DNA of 64,000 bases, from contig NZ_VOLC01000008.1 in the NCBI RefSeq assembly GCF_009797935.1, positions 62,001 through 126,000 of the forward strand, written 5' to 3'. Origin of the DNA: Lunatibacter salilacus. GTDB lineage: Bacteria > Bacteroidota > Bacteroidia > Cytophagales > Cyclobacteriaceae. Below, piece after piece: positions 44,104 to 54,654 of this stretch. A program made the position numbers and the translations under genes. The stretch's first letter is position 1. Every line of letters starts with the position of its first letter. Below the pieces are notes generated by a model. The model saw only the letters and a list, made by a program, of their open reading frames with translations, ran no database searches and was not told where the DNA came from.

Positions 44104-45603
44104 CTATCTTTCCGTCCGGTTGTTGGTACGGTCTACTGGAGTGCGGTGTTCCCTGTTTGCCAAATCCCACGCGGTGTGAAAGATCAGCTTGGCTCTTTTT
44201 TCCATTAAGTCAAACTCAATCTTGTCGACAGTGTCTGTTGGCTGATGGTAATCATCATGGACACCGTTGAAGAAAAAGATTACCGGGATGTTGTGTTTGG
44301 CGAAGTTATAGTGATCGGAACGGTAGTAGAAACGGTTAGGATCATCCTCTGCATCATACCTGTAGTCCAGCTTTAGGTTGGTATAGGTGATGTTGTTGTA
44401 TTCATTGATGATTTTCAGTTGGGAAGAAAGCATCTCCGAACCGATCACATAGATGTAATTTTGGTCTTCCTGATCCTGATATTCATAGTCAATCCTGCCG
44501 ACCATATCTATATTGAGATTGTTTACAGTATTTTCCAACGGGAAAATTGGATTGTCAGAATAATACTCCGAGCCCAATAGTCCTTTTTCCTCTCCGCTCA
44601 CATTCAAAAACAGAATACTTCTACGTGGCCGGATCCCGTCTTTGGCAGCTATTGAAAAAGCTTCAGCGATTTCCATAACACTGACGGTGCCCGAACCGTC
44701 GTCATCCGCTCCGTTGTTGATCTCTCCTTTGCTGTTTATTCCTACGTGATCATAGTGGGAGGAGATTACAAGAACCTCTTCCTTTTTATCCGTGCCTTCC
44801 AAGAAAGCCAACACATTCTCAGTATCTACCATTTCTTTTTTCTTAGTGACTTTAAATTTCACTTTCTGTGTTTTTATGGATTCTGGATTGTTTTTGGCGG
44901 CCTCTTTTAGTTCATCCACGGGCGTTTCAAAGATTTCCCCCATCTTATCCGAGCTAACCATAAATACCGGTCGCTGGGCTGTGGGTTTGTCAAAGCCCAA
45001 CCTTCCCTTACCGGAAAGGGATTTAAAGCGGTTAGCCATCCGTTCAAAGTTAGCCTGTCCTTCCATCGTGACGACTACTAAGCCAAGAGCTCCCTTTTCC
45101 ATTAATTGCTCGGTAAGGTTCCCCGCCCGTTCGCCGATGGCCCAAATGCCTACAAGCTTATCAGTGACATCCACTTTAGCCAGATTTTCATCCGTTACCA
45201 AACCCAGAAACACCAAGTCTGCTTTAGCGGCTTTCCTCATGTCTCCGTCTCCCATAAAGACAAAATCCTCATTTTCCACCAACTTGTTTTTTCCTACCTG
45301 AAAGGTAACTTCTGTCCATAAGACACTTGATAGTTGAAATTTTTGATAGTAATCTCCATTCACAGGGCCTTTTAGATCAATGCTTTTATAAAATTCCCTG
45401 ATGTATTCCGCAGCCATTTTTTGACCTTTTTCGCCGGTATCCCGTCCCTCCATCTCATCAGATGCCAGATAGGTAAGGTGCCGCCGCAGATCGTCTGCCT
45501 GAATGGAGTTAGCATAGTTGACTACTTGTGCATCTTGCGAAAACGCATTGATCGACAAAAAGAGGCATATTATGACCCCAATACTTAATTTTATTTTATT
45601 CAT
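44104..45603 (-). CDS. M28-family zinc aminopeptidase/metallopeptidase, secreted
   Basis: The 499-residue enzyme has a leader (ending INAFSQ), a PA-type insert (DKLVGIWAIGERAGNLTEQLMEKGALGLVVVT) around residues 140-180, and an M28 catalytic core: SSHYDHVG near residue 280, GADDDGSGTVSVMEIAEAF, LFLNVSGEEKGLLGSEYY, LNIDMVGRID and YRSDHYNFAKHNIPVIFF supply the His, Asp, Glu, Asp and His expected for two zinc ions. It should release N-terminal residues or dipeptides outside the inner membrane. A DGSG motif after the metal Asp fits the family. It is followed by an intrinsic terminator and is a single-gene unit. Confidence 0.94.
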   Translation of the reverse strand: MNKIKLSIGVIICLFLSINAFSQDAQVVNYANSIQADDLRRHLTYLASDEMEGRDTGEKGQKMAAEYIREFYKSIDLKGPVNGDYYQKFQLSSVLWTEVTFQVGKNKLVENEDFVFMGDGDMRKAAKADLVFLGLVTDENLAKVDVTDKLVGIWAIGERAGNLTEQLMEKGALGLVVVTMEGQANFERMANRFKSLSGKGRLGFDKPTAQRPVFMVSSDKMGEIFETPVDELKEAAKNNPESIKTQKVKFKVTKKKEMVDTENVLAFLEGTDKKEEVLVISSHYDHVGINSKGEINNGADDDGSGTVSVMEIAEAFSIAAKDGIRPRRSILFLNVSGEEKGLLGSEYYSDNPIFPLENTVNNLNIDMVGRIDYEYQDQEDQNYIYVIGSEMLSSQLKIINEYNNITYTNLKLDYRYDAEDDPNRFYYRSDHYNFAKHNIPVIFFFNGVHDDYHQPTDTVDKIEFDLMEKRAKLIFHTAWDLANREHRTPVDRTNNRTER

Positions 45604-45801
45604 TAGAAATTATTGGTTTTAGATGGAACCTACTTTTTAGGTTTTTAATTGTTTTTGTTAAAAACCTAATTGATCCCAATTCTGTTAAAGGGTAGTTAAT
45701 TCATTTGTCTTTCTAATCTTACTGACGAATTATTTATACATTTGCTAAAGCGTCTGAAAGCCAAGTAAGCGCCGCCAAAAATAAACATATTTTCTGCTTC
45801 T

Positions 45802-48693
45802 ATGAAAATTAATCTTCAACCATCACTTAAATTTCACCACAGACACATAGGGCCATCCCCATCGGATACCGCTCATATGTTGCAGTACATCGGTGCTTCC
45901 TCACTGGATGAACTTATTGATCAAACCATCCCAAAGGCTATTCAGCTGGAGAAATCCATGGAATTGCCGGAGGCTCAGTCTGAAGCAGATTTTCTGAAAA
46001 GCTTTCATAAACTGGCCAAGAAAAATAAAATTTTCAGTTCCTTTATCGGCTTGGGATACCACGATACAATTGTGCCGGGTGTCATACAACGAAATATTCT
46101 AGAAAACCCCGGGTGGTATACTGCCTACACTCCTTATCAGGCAGAAATCGCCCAAGGAAGGCTGGAAGCATTGATCAATTTTCAGACTGTAGTGATCGAA
46201 CTTACTGCGATGGAATTGGCGAACGCATCCCTCTTGGATGAGGGGACTGCGGCTGCGGAAGCTATGACCATGCTGCATGCTTCAAAGCCTCGGAACAAAA
46301 AAAGCGCAAACAAATACTTTGTAGACGAAAAGGTTTACCTACATACTATTGACTTACTAAAAACCCGCGCCATTCCCGTCGGGATCGAACTCTTGGTTGG
46401 ATCTCTTGATTCGCTTGATCTAACTGATCCGGAACTTTACGGCGTGATGCTTCAATATCCAAACTCCGACGGTGAGGCAATCAACTATGAGAACCTGGTG
46501 AGTTCCGCCAAAGAAAATGACGTGTTCACTGCCTTTGCCACCGACCTGCTTAGCCTCACCCTACTCAAACCTCCCGGGGAAATGGGGGCTGATGTTGTTG
46601 TCGGGACTTCGCAGCGGTTTGGTGTACCGATGGGCTTTGGAGGACCGCATGCGGCATTTTTCGCCACCAAGGAGGCTTTCAAACGTCAGATTCCTGGCCG
46701 AATCATTGGAGTATCGATAGACAAATCGGGAAAAAAAGCATACCGGATGGCCCTGCAAACCCGGGAGCAGCATATTAAACGGGAAAAGGCTACTTCCAAC
46801 ATTTGTACGGCCCAAGTGCTTTTAGCCGTGATGGCTGGCATGTATGCCGTATATCACGGTCCGAAAGGGCTAAGGGAAATTGCGGAAAAAATTCATGGAT
46901 TGGCAGTAATCACTTCCGATGCATTGGAAAAGATTGGACTTAAGCAGGAGAACCAAGGCTTTTTTGACACCCTGAAAATCAAAGTAACCGCTTCCCAAAA
47001 AGAGAAAATTAAGGCTTTTGCACTTTCCAGAAAAATAAACTTTCGATACGAGGCAGATTCGGTGATGCTATCCTTTGATGAAACAAAAAACTTGGAGGAC
47101 GCTCATACTGTTATCGAGATATTCACCCAAGCCGTTGATGGAAGTCAGACGCCTGACATGACTTCAGAAAACTCACTCACTGCCCGCATACCGGAAGACT
47201 TGCAGCGAAAGAGTACTTATCTGGAGCATGAGGTTTTCAACAGCTTCCATGCCGAACATGAGATGTTGCGGTATATGAAGCGTTTGGAAAATAAGGATCT
47301 TTCTCTGGTTCATTCCATGATTTCACTGGGATCCTGTACCATGAAATTAAACGCAACCTCGGAGATGATCCCGGTTACCTGGCCGGAATTTGGGCAGTTA
47401 CACCCCTTTGCGCCTCAGGAGCAGGCTGCCGGTTACTACGAACTTTTCCAAAATCTGCGTAATTGGTTGACAGAAATAACAGGATTTGCGGACACATCTC
47501 TGCAACCAAACTCCGGAGCCCAAGGGGAGTATGCCGGGTTGATGGTAATTCGGGCCTATCACCTGAGTAGGGGGGATCACCACCGGAATATTGCGCTTAT
47601 TCCAACTTCCGCCCATGGCACAAATCCCGCTTCTGCGGTGATGGCTGGTATGAAGGTCGTATTGGTCCCCTGCGACGAGCGGGGTAATATTGATCTGGTG
47701 GCCCTGAAGGAAAAGGCTGAAGCCCATAAAGACAATTTAGCGGCACTGATGGTAACTTATCCTTCTACCCACGGGGTATTTGAGGAGGCCATTCAGGAAA
47801 TCTGCCAAACCATTCACGATTTTGGCGGGCAGGTTTATATGGATGGAGCCAACATGAACGCCCAAGTTGGACTAACCAGTCCGGGTAGAATTGGCGCCGA
47901 TGTTTGTCACCTAAATCTTCACAAGACCTTCTGCATTCCGCATGGGGGAGGTGGACCGGGCATGGGACCTATCTGCGTTGCCGCACACTTGAAACCTTTC
48001 CTTCCGGGTAATCCTTATGTTAGCACAGGCGGAACAGAGGCGATAACCTCCATTTCCGCGGCACCTTTTGGCAGTGCGAGTATCCTGCCCATTTCTTATG
48101 CTTATATCGCAATGATGGGTGGAGATGGTCTGACCTTAGCTACGAAAATAGCTATTTTAAATGCAAACTATATCAAAGTTAGGCTGGAAGACCACTACCC
48201 CATCCTTTATACCGGCAGTCAAAATAGAGCTGCGCATGAAATGATCCTGGATTGCAGGGGATTCAAAGACGTAGGGGTTGAAGTAGAGGATATCGCCAAG
48301 AGGTTGATGGATTACGGGTTTCATGCGCCAACAGTCTCCTTCCCGGTAGCAGGAACCCTAATGATCGAACCTACAGAGTCCGAATCGCTTGCCGAGTTGG
48401 ATAAGTTTTGTGACGTCATGATTGCTATTCGTGAAGAGATAAGGGAGATCGAATCTGGGGCTGCTTCTAAAGACAGTAACGTGCTGAAAAATGCTCCCCA
48501 CACGGCAGACCTGATTATTACCGATCATTGGGAAATGCCCTATTCACGAGAGAAGGCAGCTTTTCCACTGGCTTTCGTCCGTGAAAATAAATTCTGGCCG
48601 ACAGTAAGAAGAATCGATTCCGCCTATGGAGACAGAAACTTGATATGTAGCTGCATTCCCACGGAGGACTATGCAGAGGTGGAAAAGGTGTAG
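45802..48693 (+). CDS. gcvP: glycine dehydrogenase (decarboxylating), P-protein of the glycine cleavage system
   Basis: The 963-residue single-chain P-protein decarboxylates glycine with PLP and passes the methylamine group to lipoyl-GcvH. The N-half starts [11 protein letters not shown] and includes [21 protein letters not shown]; the C-half carries [34 protein letters not shown] and the PLP lysine in [18 protein letters not shown] (Lys708), close to the position in E. coli GcvP. No gcvT or gcvH is in the window, so the genes are dispersed, as is common in Bacteroidota. A TACATTTG box at 45737-45744 resembles the -7 element of Bacteroidota promoters but lacks a well-spaced -33 partner. An intrinsic terminator follows. 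Confidence 0.98.
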   Translation: MKINLQPSLKFHHRHIGPSPSDTAHMLQYIGASSLDELIDQTIPKAIQLEKSMELPEAQSEADFLKSFHKLAKKNKIFSSFIGLGYHDTIVPGVIQRNILENPGWYTAYTPYQAEIAQGRLEALINFQTVVIELTAMELANASLLDEGTAAAEAMTMLHASKPRNKKSANKYFVDEKVYLHTIDLLKTRAIPVGIELLVGSLDSLDLTDPELYGVMLQYPNSDGEAINYENLVSSAKENDVFTAFATDLLSLTLLKPPGEMGADVVVGTSQRFGVPMGFGGPHAAFFATKEAFKRQIPGRIIGVSIDKSGKKAYRMALQTREQHIKREKATSNICTAQVLLAVMAGMYAVYHGPKGLREIAEKIHGLAVITSDALEKIGLKQENQGFFDTLKIKVTASQKEKIKAFALSRKINFRYEADSVMLSFDETKNLEDAHTVIEIFTQAVDGSQTPDMTSENSLTARIPEDLQRKSTYLEHEVFNSFHAEHEMLRYMKRLENKDLSLVHSMISLGSCTMKLNATSEMIPVTWPEFGQLHPFAPQEQAAGYYELFQNLRNWLTEITGFADTSLQPNSGAQGEYAGLMVIRAYHLSRGDHHRNIALIPTSAHGTNPASAVMAGMKVVLVPCDERGNIDLVALKEKAEAHKDNLAALMVTYPSTHGVFEEAIQEICQTIHDFGGQVYMDGANMNAQVGLTSPGRIGADVCHLNLHKTFCIPHGGGGPGMGPICVAAHLKPFLPGNPYVSTGGTEAITSISAAPFGSASILPISYAYIAMMGGDGLTLATKIAILNANYIKVRLEDHYPILYTGSQNRAAHEMILDCRGFKDVGVEVEDIAKRLMDYGFHAPTVSFPVAGTLMIEPTESESLAELDKFCDVMIAIREEIREIESGAASKDSNVLKNAPHTADLIITDHWEMPYSREKAAFPLAFVRENKFWPTVRRIDSAYGDRNLICSCIPTEDYAEVEKV

Positions 48694-48725
48694 AGTTACT
48701 TTAAATTTTGTCATTATTAATATTT

Positions 48726-48757
48726 AGGGGGGATGATTTATCCCCCCTTTTTTTTCT
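48726..48757 (+). terminator. intrinsic terminator after gcvP
   Basis: The stem GGGGGGAT/ATCCCCCC with a five-base loop is followed by eight T residues, 33 bp after the gcvP stop. Confidence 0.95.
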
Positions 48758-49077
48758 TCATCCAGTAGATATCTAAACAGTATCGATGCCTTATCTCTCT
48801 TCCAATCAACCCGTCAACCTATAACCCCAAAAACCTATAGACCTATAAACCAATCAACTTTTTTTATGTGTCGATATCATCTACGGAGCGTTCATGGAAC
48901 CATTGTTTCAATTTTTGAAACGAGAATACTAACAGGTGATGCGTTTTGAGAAATATCTTTATGATAGTGAGATAAATGTTAATTCCACATAGTCTATTCA
49001 AGTTCACATGAAAATAGGTTAACATGCGATTTTCGGATTTTGGTTGATACTACGTTGTCTAATATTCATGAAAATTG

Positions 49078-49144
49078 AAACCTGACAGGTTTTCAGATCT
49101 TTGAGTGTTTTTTTGCTTTGCTGTTCAAAAAACTGTCAGGTTTA
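49078..49144. repeat. REP-like inverted repeat of the AAACCTGACAGGTTT type
   Basis: A perfect 15-bp dyad (AAACCTGACAGGTTT, 49078-49092) is followed 50 bp on by an inverted partial copy (ACTGTCAGGTTT). The stems can pair with each other or individually. This is an intergenic repeat found widely in Bacteroidota by recollection; its function is unknown. Confidence 0.6.
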
Positions 49145-49249
49145 TCGTCTTTCGATTTTATAAATTTAAGGAAGAATAATAGTTAACTTAAAGTAGCATG
49201 TTTCTATAAAAATTGTGTAAATTAGAGTATATAAATATTTGTTTGTCAG

Positions 49250-52200
49250 ATGGGTAAATTGATTTTTATATGGATTTTTGCTTTTTTGCCTTCCATGGTA
49301 TCCCAAATCACAATAGCCCAGAACGATGACCTGATTTTTCAACGTTTCTCCATTCAGGAGGGACTCAGCCACAACAGCGTACTCAGCATAATTCAAGATA
49401 GAAGAGGTTTTATATGGATTGCTACCTACGATGGACTAAATCGTTTCGATGGATATCAGTTCAAAGAATATAACCATGATTACCGGGATACCACTACCAT
49501 CTCCCAAAATCTGCCCATGGCTTTGCATGAAGACAGCAAGGGTCGGATTTGGGTAGGAACTGCTGGTTCGGGCTTATGCCTTTTTGATCCTCAAACTGAT
49601 AAATTTACCAGGTATACCACCACCTTCAAAGAAAACGGAGAAAATAAAGAAGTTCTTAATATTAGTACAATTCAGGAAGATTTAGATGGAAATGTATGGT
49701 TCGGTTCTGTAAACGGCTTGTTCAAACTAGAACAGGACAGTAAAACCCCTATTCAATTTTCTTTGGGGTCAAATAGGTCGATAATAAACAGTTTAACATT
49801 GGATACTTCTGGAAATATTTGGGTTGGGACCTTTGGAAATGGCCTGTTTAAAATCCCTTATGATGACAATACATCCTATATTCAATGGAAAAATGACCTA
49901 GAAGCCCCAGAAAGTATAGCTAGTGACAATGTAATGTCTGTGTTTGAAGATCATCGGGGAACATATTGGATTGGATACATAGGAGGAATAGATAGTTTAG
50001 ACCGAAATACCTTCAGTTTTATACACTTCAGTCATAACCCGGATGATCCCAATTCTCTCAGTACCGATATCCTCAATTCAAGAACTATTACCGAAGACAA
50101 ATGGGGTAATTTGTGGATTGGTACTACTAAAGGGCTCAATAAATTGAATAAAGAAAGAACGGCTTTTACCCGCTATCATTCAGACCACAATAACCCCCAT
50201 ACCATAGGCAGTGACGACATACACGCAGTGTTGGTTGATAAAATGGGGAATCTGTGGTTAGGGACGGTCAATGGGGGTGTAAGCTTGTCCAATCTGCAGC
50301 CAAGGGAGTTTTATCTGCTTCAAAATGAACCGGACAACCCCAATTCCTTAAGCAGTAACATGGTAAGAGTGATTTTTGAAGACAAGGAGGAAATGCTTTG
50401 GATTGGTACGGAGGGAGGAGGGTTGGATAAGTATAATAGGAAAGATGGGACTTTCACTAACTTTAAACATGAACCTGATAACCCGAAAAGCCTATTTAAT
50501 AATCTAGTCAGTTCTGTTTTGGAAGACCGCCATGGTAATTTTTGGATAGGTTATGGAGGCAGTAATTTTTACGTAAATAAAGGAGGAGTGAGCAAAATGG
50601 ATAGTTCCTCAAAGAATTTCACCCATTACAACATTCAGGCCTCCAAAGTTTATGGAGAAGCAGACAAAGATGTTTTTTCAATTTTTGAAGATAAAAGTGG
50701 CGTTATATGGTTAACCACTCAAAATGGAATCAAAAGATTTTTACCGGAATCGGAGACATGGGATCATTTTTTATACATGAAATCCAATCGCGAAGGTATT
50801 AGTGATTCTTGGTGTTATACAATTTTCGAAGACAGTAGAAATGACTTATGGATCGGAACTGGAACGAATGCGTTGAATAAAATGGATAAAAAGAGGGAGG
50901 GTAAATTTCAACATTTCTCTGCCAATCCAAATGACCCCAATAGTTTGAGCAGCCATTCGGTCAGGCATATTGTAGAGGACAACCAAGGATTCCTATGGTT
51001 TGCAACAAGTGGAGGAGGAATATGCCAATACGATCCAGAGACGGGCCACTTCACTCCTTATACCAAAAAAAATGGACTTCCCAGTAATTCCATCAGCCGA
51101 GTTGAAATAGATGAAGAAGGGAAAATTTGGATGAGCACCAACAAGGGAATATGCCGGTTTGACCCTATCAGTAATGAAGTTCAAAATTTTGACTTGGGTT
51201 ATGGTTCATTAAAACATCATTTTACAACTGGCTATGTAAATGCAGGTTCCAGCACCAAAGGGAAGGATGGCACATTGTATTTTGGGGGAAGTGACGGTGT
51301 TGTGTATTTTCATCCTCAAAAAATTAAACCCGCCCCAAATCCGGCACCTGTGGAGCTGACACAGTTTAATGTATTTGATAAGCCAGTACCAGGTTGGAAC
51401 GAATCAACAGCTATAATTCTACCCCACGATCAAAACTTCATATCCATGGAATTTGCTTCTTTGAGTTTCGTCAATGCCCCTAATAACAGGTATGCCTATT
51501 ACCTGGAAAATTTTGATCAGGATTGGATATATTCAGATGACCGAAGATTTGTCAGCTATACCAATCTGAGTCCGGGCAAATATGTTTTTAGGGTAAAGGC
51601 ATCAAATTATGATGGCGTTTGGTCAGAATCGGGAATCAACTTAAACCTTACAATCCTACCTCCTTGGTGGCAGACTTGGTGGGCATACCTGCTGTTTTTT
51701 ATGGTGGCGGTGCTTGCCCTATATTTGATGAGAAAGAGTATTCTTTATTGGAATAGAATCAATACGGATCTTAGACTGCAACATATCGAGGCGGAAAAAA
51801 TGCATGAGCTGGATCAGGCGAAATCGGCATTTTTCGCCAATATTTCCCATGAATTCAGGACGCCGCTGACCTTGATATCAGGGACTGTGGATACGCTGAA
51901 AAAGAAAGATGGGAATTCGAGTCTCAGGAGGGAGGCCTATGAACGTATCGAAAGGAATGCTTCAAAGCTGCTCGGTCTGATCCATAAGTTGCTGGAATTA
52001 TCCAAGCTGGAATCAGGAAAACTTAGGGTTGAGCCCAAGCCTGGTAATATCACGGATTTTTTGGAGAGTCTGACAGGCTCATTTATCTCACTTTTTGAAA
52101 GCCGCGAAATCTACTTTCAGACTGAATTGCCTGAAGAGGATATATTCGCATCGTTTGATGCAGCTAAACTTGAAATGATTTTCTCCAACCTGTTGTCCAA

Positions 52201-53440
52201 TGCCTATAAATTTACTCCCGAAGGAGGTGAAGTATGTTTTTCCGCAGAATTGGAGCCTGATGGAGTGGGTTATCTAAAGATAACAGTATCGGTAAAAGAT
52301 ACAGGCATCGGAATCCCGAAAGACAAATTGGATCATATATTTGAACGGTTTTACCAAGAAGAATATTCCAAAGCTAAACCCTACGAGGGGACAGGTATTG
52401 GGCTTTCCCTGGCAAAAGAACTTACCGATCTGATGGGCGGTAAAGTCTCAGTGGCTAGCAAGCTTGGAAAAGGATCTGTTTTTCAAGTAGAAATTCTTCT
52501 GAAAATTGCAACTCCGGATGAAATGAGTCAGATAACGGAAGTGGTTAATAGAAAAAACTCCCCGTCCTTAGCCCTCAATGCCCATTACACATTGTCGTTT
52601 GAAGGCCAAGATGACTCAACGGTTTCTGACAAGCCAAAAATATTGGTGGTGGAAGATAATGTTGATCTAAGAAAATTTATGCGGGGGCATTTGCAGGAAG
52701 ACTATGTGATATTGGAAGCAAACAATGGTTTTTCAGGATATGAAAAAGCTATGAGTTCACTCCCCGAACTCATAGTCAGTGATGTGATGATGCCTGATAT
52801 GGACGGGATTACTCTGTGTGAAAAGCTCAAAAACGAGGACATTACCAGTCATATTCCAATCATCCTGTTGACAGCAAGGGCAGATTTGGAAAGTAGGTTA
52901 GAAGGGTTGGAAATGGGAGCTGAAGATTATTTAACTAAACCTTTTAAAATCGAAGAACTTTCTGTCCGAATTAAAAACTTGCTGGAATCCAGACGAAAAT
53001 TAAGAAATAGATATCAGGCCTCATTTTCCTTGGATCCTAAAGAGATCACCGAGACTTCCATCGAGGAAAAGTTTGTTCAAAAGCTGTTAAACGTAATGGA
53101 GAAAAACCATGCTGATCCCGATTTCGATGTTGAAACCTTAGGCAAAGAAATAGGCATGAGTCGAACCAATCTTTACCGCAAGCTCAAAGCTATCGTCAAC
53201 CAACATCCTACTGAATTCATACAATCTTTCAGACTCAAAAAAGCGGTTATGCTTTTAGAATGCCATTCTGGAAACATTAGCGAAGTAGCTTATAGTTTAG
53301 GGTTTAACAGTCTGACTTACTTCACCAGAATTTTTAAAAAACATTATGGGGTAACTCCCTCCGAGTACTTACAGCAGCATTCAGAAAATCAATTTATAGC
53401 TAACACTAAACACCAAGACTATGAAAAAGGGAATGATTAA
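49250..53440 (+). CDS. hybrid two-component system sensor/regulator (HTCS)
   Basis: The 1396-residue one-protein system has: a leader (residues 1-24); some 13 Reg_prop propeller repeats (for example GFIWIATYDGLNRFDG, GRIWVGTAGSGLCLFD) to about 700; a Y_Y_Y domain (FVSYTNLSPGKYVFRVKASNY); one TM helix (about 805-825); a histidine kinase with ISHEFRTP (His867), NLLSNAYKFTPEGG and GTGIGLSLAKE; a receiver with phosphoacceptor Asp1178 (SDVMMPDMDG); and a C-terminal AraC HTH (about 1290-1385). In Bacteroidota such proteins sense glycan-derived oligosaccharides in the periplasm and activate the adjacent PUL. Here the genes beside it are EthD, alkylsulfatase (broken) and FAD oxidase, so the ligand may be unusual. 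It overlaps the EthD gene by 20 bp. Confidence 0.96.
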   Translation: MGKLIFIWIFAFLPSMVSQITIAQNDDLIFQRFSIQEGLSHNSVLSIIQDRRGFIWIATYDGLNRFDGYQFKEYNHDYRDTTTISQNLPMALHEDSKGRIWVGTAGSGLCLFDPQTDKFTRYTTTFKENGENKEVLNISTIQEDLDGNVWFGSVNGLFKLEQDSKTPIQFSLGSNRSIINSLTLDTSGNIWVGTFGNGLFKIPYDDNTSYIQWKNDLEAPESIASDNVMSVFEDHRGTYWIGYIGGIDSLDRNTFSFIHFSHNPDDPNSLSTDILNSRTITEDKWGNLWIGTTKGLNKLNKERTAFTRYHSDHNNPHTIGSDDIHAVLVDKMGNLWLGTVNGGVSLSNLQPREFYLLQNEPDNPNSLSSNMVRVIFEDKEEMLWIGTEGGGLDKYNRKDGTFTNFKHEPDNPKSLFNNLVSSVLEDRHGNFWIGYGGSNFYVNKGGVSKMDSSSKNFTHYNIQASKVYGEADKDVFSIFEDKSGVIWLTTQNGIKRFLPESETWDHFLYMKSNREGISDSWCYTIFEDSRNDLWIGTGTNALNKMDKKREGKFQHFSANPNDPNSLSSHSVRHIVEDNQGFLWFATSGGGICQYDPETGHFTPYTKKNGLPSNSISRVEIDEEGKIWMSTNKGICRFDPISNEVQNFDLGYGSLKHHFTTGYVNAGSSTKGKDGTLYFGGSDGVVYFHPQKIKPAPNPAPVELTQFNVFDKPVPGWNESTAIILPHDQNFISMEFASLSFVNAPNNRYAYYLENFDQDWIYSDDRRFVSYTNLSPGKYVFRVKASNYDGVWSESGINLNLTILPPWWQTWWAYLLFFMVAVLALYLMRKSILYWNRINTDLRLQHIEAEKMHELDQAKSAFFANISHEFRTPLTLISGTVDTLKKKDGNSSLRREAYERIERNASKLLGLIHKLLELSKLESGKLRVEPKPGNITDFLESLTGSFISLFESREIYFQTELPEEDIFASFDAAKLEMIFSNLLSNAYKFTPEGGEVCFSAELEPDGVGYLKITVSVKDTGIGIPKDKLDHIFERFYQEEYSKAKPYEGTGIGLSLAKELTDLMGGKVSVASKLGKGSVFQVEILLKIATPDEMSQITEVVNRKNSPSLALNAHYTLSFEGQDDSTVSDKPKILVVEDNVDLRKFMRGHLQEDYVILEANNGFSGYEKAMSSLPELIVSDVMMPDMDGITLCEKLKNEDITSHIPIILLTARADLESRLEGLEMGAEDYLTKPFKIEELSVRIKNLLESRRKLRNRYQASFSLDPKEITETSIEEKFVQKLLNVMEKNHADPDFDVETLGKEIGMSRTNLYRKLKAIVNQHPTEFIQSFRLKKAVMLLECHSGNISEVAYSLGFNSLTYFTRIFKKHYGVTPSEYLQQHSENQFIANTKHQDYEKGND

Positions 53441-53744
53441 ACTAAGCGCATTATACCCCAAGGGGGAAGGAAAAACCTTTGATATGGATTATTACCGGGA
53501 CAGGCATATTCCAATGGTAGCAAGATTATTGGGTGATGCCTGTAAAGCTGCGAGCGTGGAAACAGGGCTGGCAGGTTTGGGACCTGATACCCCTGCACCG
53601 TATGCCGCATGTGGTCATCTATACTTTGATTCCATGGAGGACTTACAAAATTCCTTTGGCGCAAATATCGAACAGATAGTCGGAGATGTTCCCAATTTCA
53701 CCAATATCCAGCCGGTGGTACAGATTGGTGAGGTGGTGATGTGA
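53421..53744 (+). CDS. EthD-family protein
   Basis: The 107-residue dimeric alpha/beta-barrel protein has the EthD pattern: IKLSALYPKGEGKTFDMDYYRDRHIPMVARLLGD and YAACGHLYFDSMEDLQNSFG. Such proteins are associated with ring-cleaving, monooxygenase or halogenase pathways and are thought to remove or handle reactive products; the reaction is not established. The frame begins inside the HTCS gene (20 bp overlap, different frame). A second ATG 12 bases later also fits; homologues usually begin at either. Translational coupling to the regulator is odd for a HTCS locus and worth attention. Confidence 0.85.
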   Translation: MKKGMIKLSALYPKGEGKTFDMDYYRDRHIPMVARLLGDACKAASVETGLAGLGPDTPAPYAACGHLYFDSMEDLQNSFGANIEQIVGDVPNFTNIQPVVQIGEVVM

Positions 53745-53851
53745 AAAAACGGTGGCTTATCCTCCGTTGTTTGAACCAATTGGAGGAGTTACTTCCTATG
53801 CAATGTTGCTCATCTAAATAGGCAATAGTCATAATTTAAAAACAAAATAAC

Positions 53852-54449
53852 ATGAAAATATCTGTAATCTATGTTATTTTAATTACTTTCATTTTTCAAT
53901 TTTTGTTATTGCCCAGATTTTTAGTTGCTCAGTCGCCTGCTGAAAAGCTTTCAGCACATGGTAGAGAGTTTCGGAAAGAAGTTATCGAGGTCACCAATGG
54001 TGTATATGTCGCTATTGGATTTGCCTTGGCTAACAGTATTTTGGTAGAAGGTGATGAAGGGGTAATCATCGTAGATGTAACGGGTAGTCCGGAAGCTGCT
54101 GAGGAAGTCAGGGCAGCATTTAAAGAAATCACAAAAAAACCTATTGAAGCTATTATTTACACACATGGTCACCCTGATCATATAGGTGGGGCATCAGCAT
54201 TTGCAAAAGATGGTAATTAATCCTGAGATTTTTGCGCATAATTTGTTTAGATCATTTATTAACGATATCCAGCAGATCCTAAACGTTCGTGCTTTCCGGC
54301 AATTTGGCCTTTCGCTTCCATCTGAAAAATTTCTTAATGCTGGAATTGGGCCATGGATAACATCTGATCGGAGTGGCTTTCTCCATCAGTTTTTCATCAA
54401 TTTCTATATTGGTTCTCTTGATGTGAATTATTATAAAAAAAAACCATAA
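53852..54449 (+). pseudogene. broken alkylsulfatase (MBL fold) gene
   Basis: The first frame (53852-54220) encodes a leader and the start of a class III alkylsulfatase of the SdsA1 type: VYVAIGFALANSILVEGDEG, IIYTHGHPDHIGGASAFAKDGN, then TAA. The HxHxDH zinc motif is in this part. A TAAT duplication (GGTAATTAATCC at about 54212-54223) shifts the frame; the continuation (PEIFAHNLFRSFINDIQQIL, NVRAFRQFGLSLPSEKFLNA) reads on in the next frame to about 54353 and then loses similarity before the TAA at 54447. Intact enzymes are about 650 residues, so only the first third survives. The frameshift and the missing C-terminal part, including the SCP-2-like end, make it non-functional unless a short peptide is used. 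Confidence 0.85.
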
Positions 54450-54654
54450 ATCTTTTCCCCGAAATATAATTTGATGCTTTATATGCGCTAAAAAATAGAA
54501 AATGAATTTGCTAGAGCAATCTATACTTCAGAATGTAACGATTGTACGATAATTTGAAACATATGTACTAACAGGCTCATGGGATAATTTAATAAGTTTA
54601 CCAAATGAGTCTTTTTGAAGTTTTCAAACTATTTCCGACATAAATTAAATTCCC

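Larger units (their letters stand above)
48694..49249. other. intergenic region with repeats before the hybrid regulator
   Basis: Besides the terminator and the dyad listed separately, short direct repeats of ACCTATAA/ACCTATAG occur at 48817-48848. No gene is supported; a 76-codon frame on the - strand (49166-49396) is a shadow of the regulator gene and the intergenic AT-rich sequence. Confidence 0.5.

Noticed and set aside
45704-45744. A full -33/-7 Bacteroidota promoter before gcvP
   Set aside because: TACATTTG matches the -7 element, but the nearest TTTG is 29 bp away, outside the usual spacing.
48817-48848. ACCTATAA direct repeats as a CRISPR-like array
   Set aside because: Units are 8 bases, spacing is irregular and there are no spacers or cas genes.
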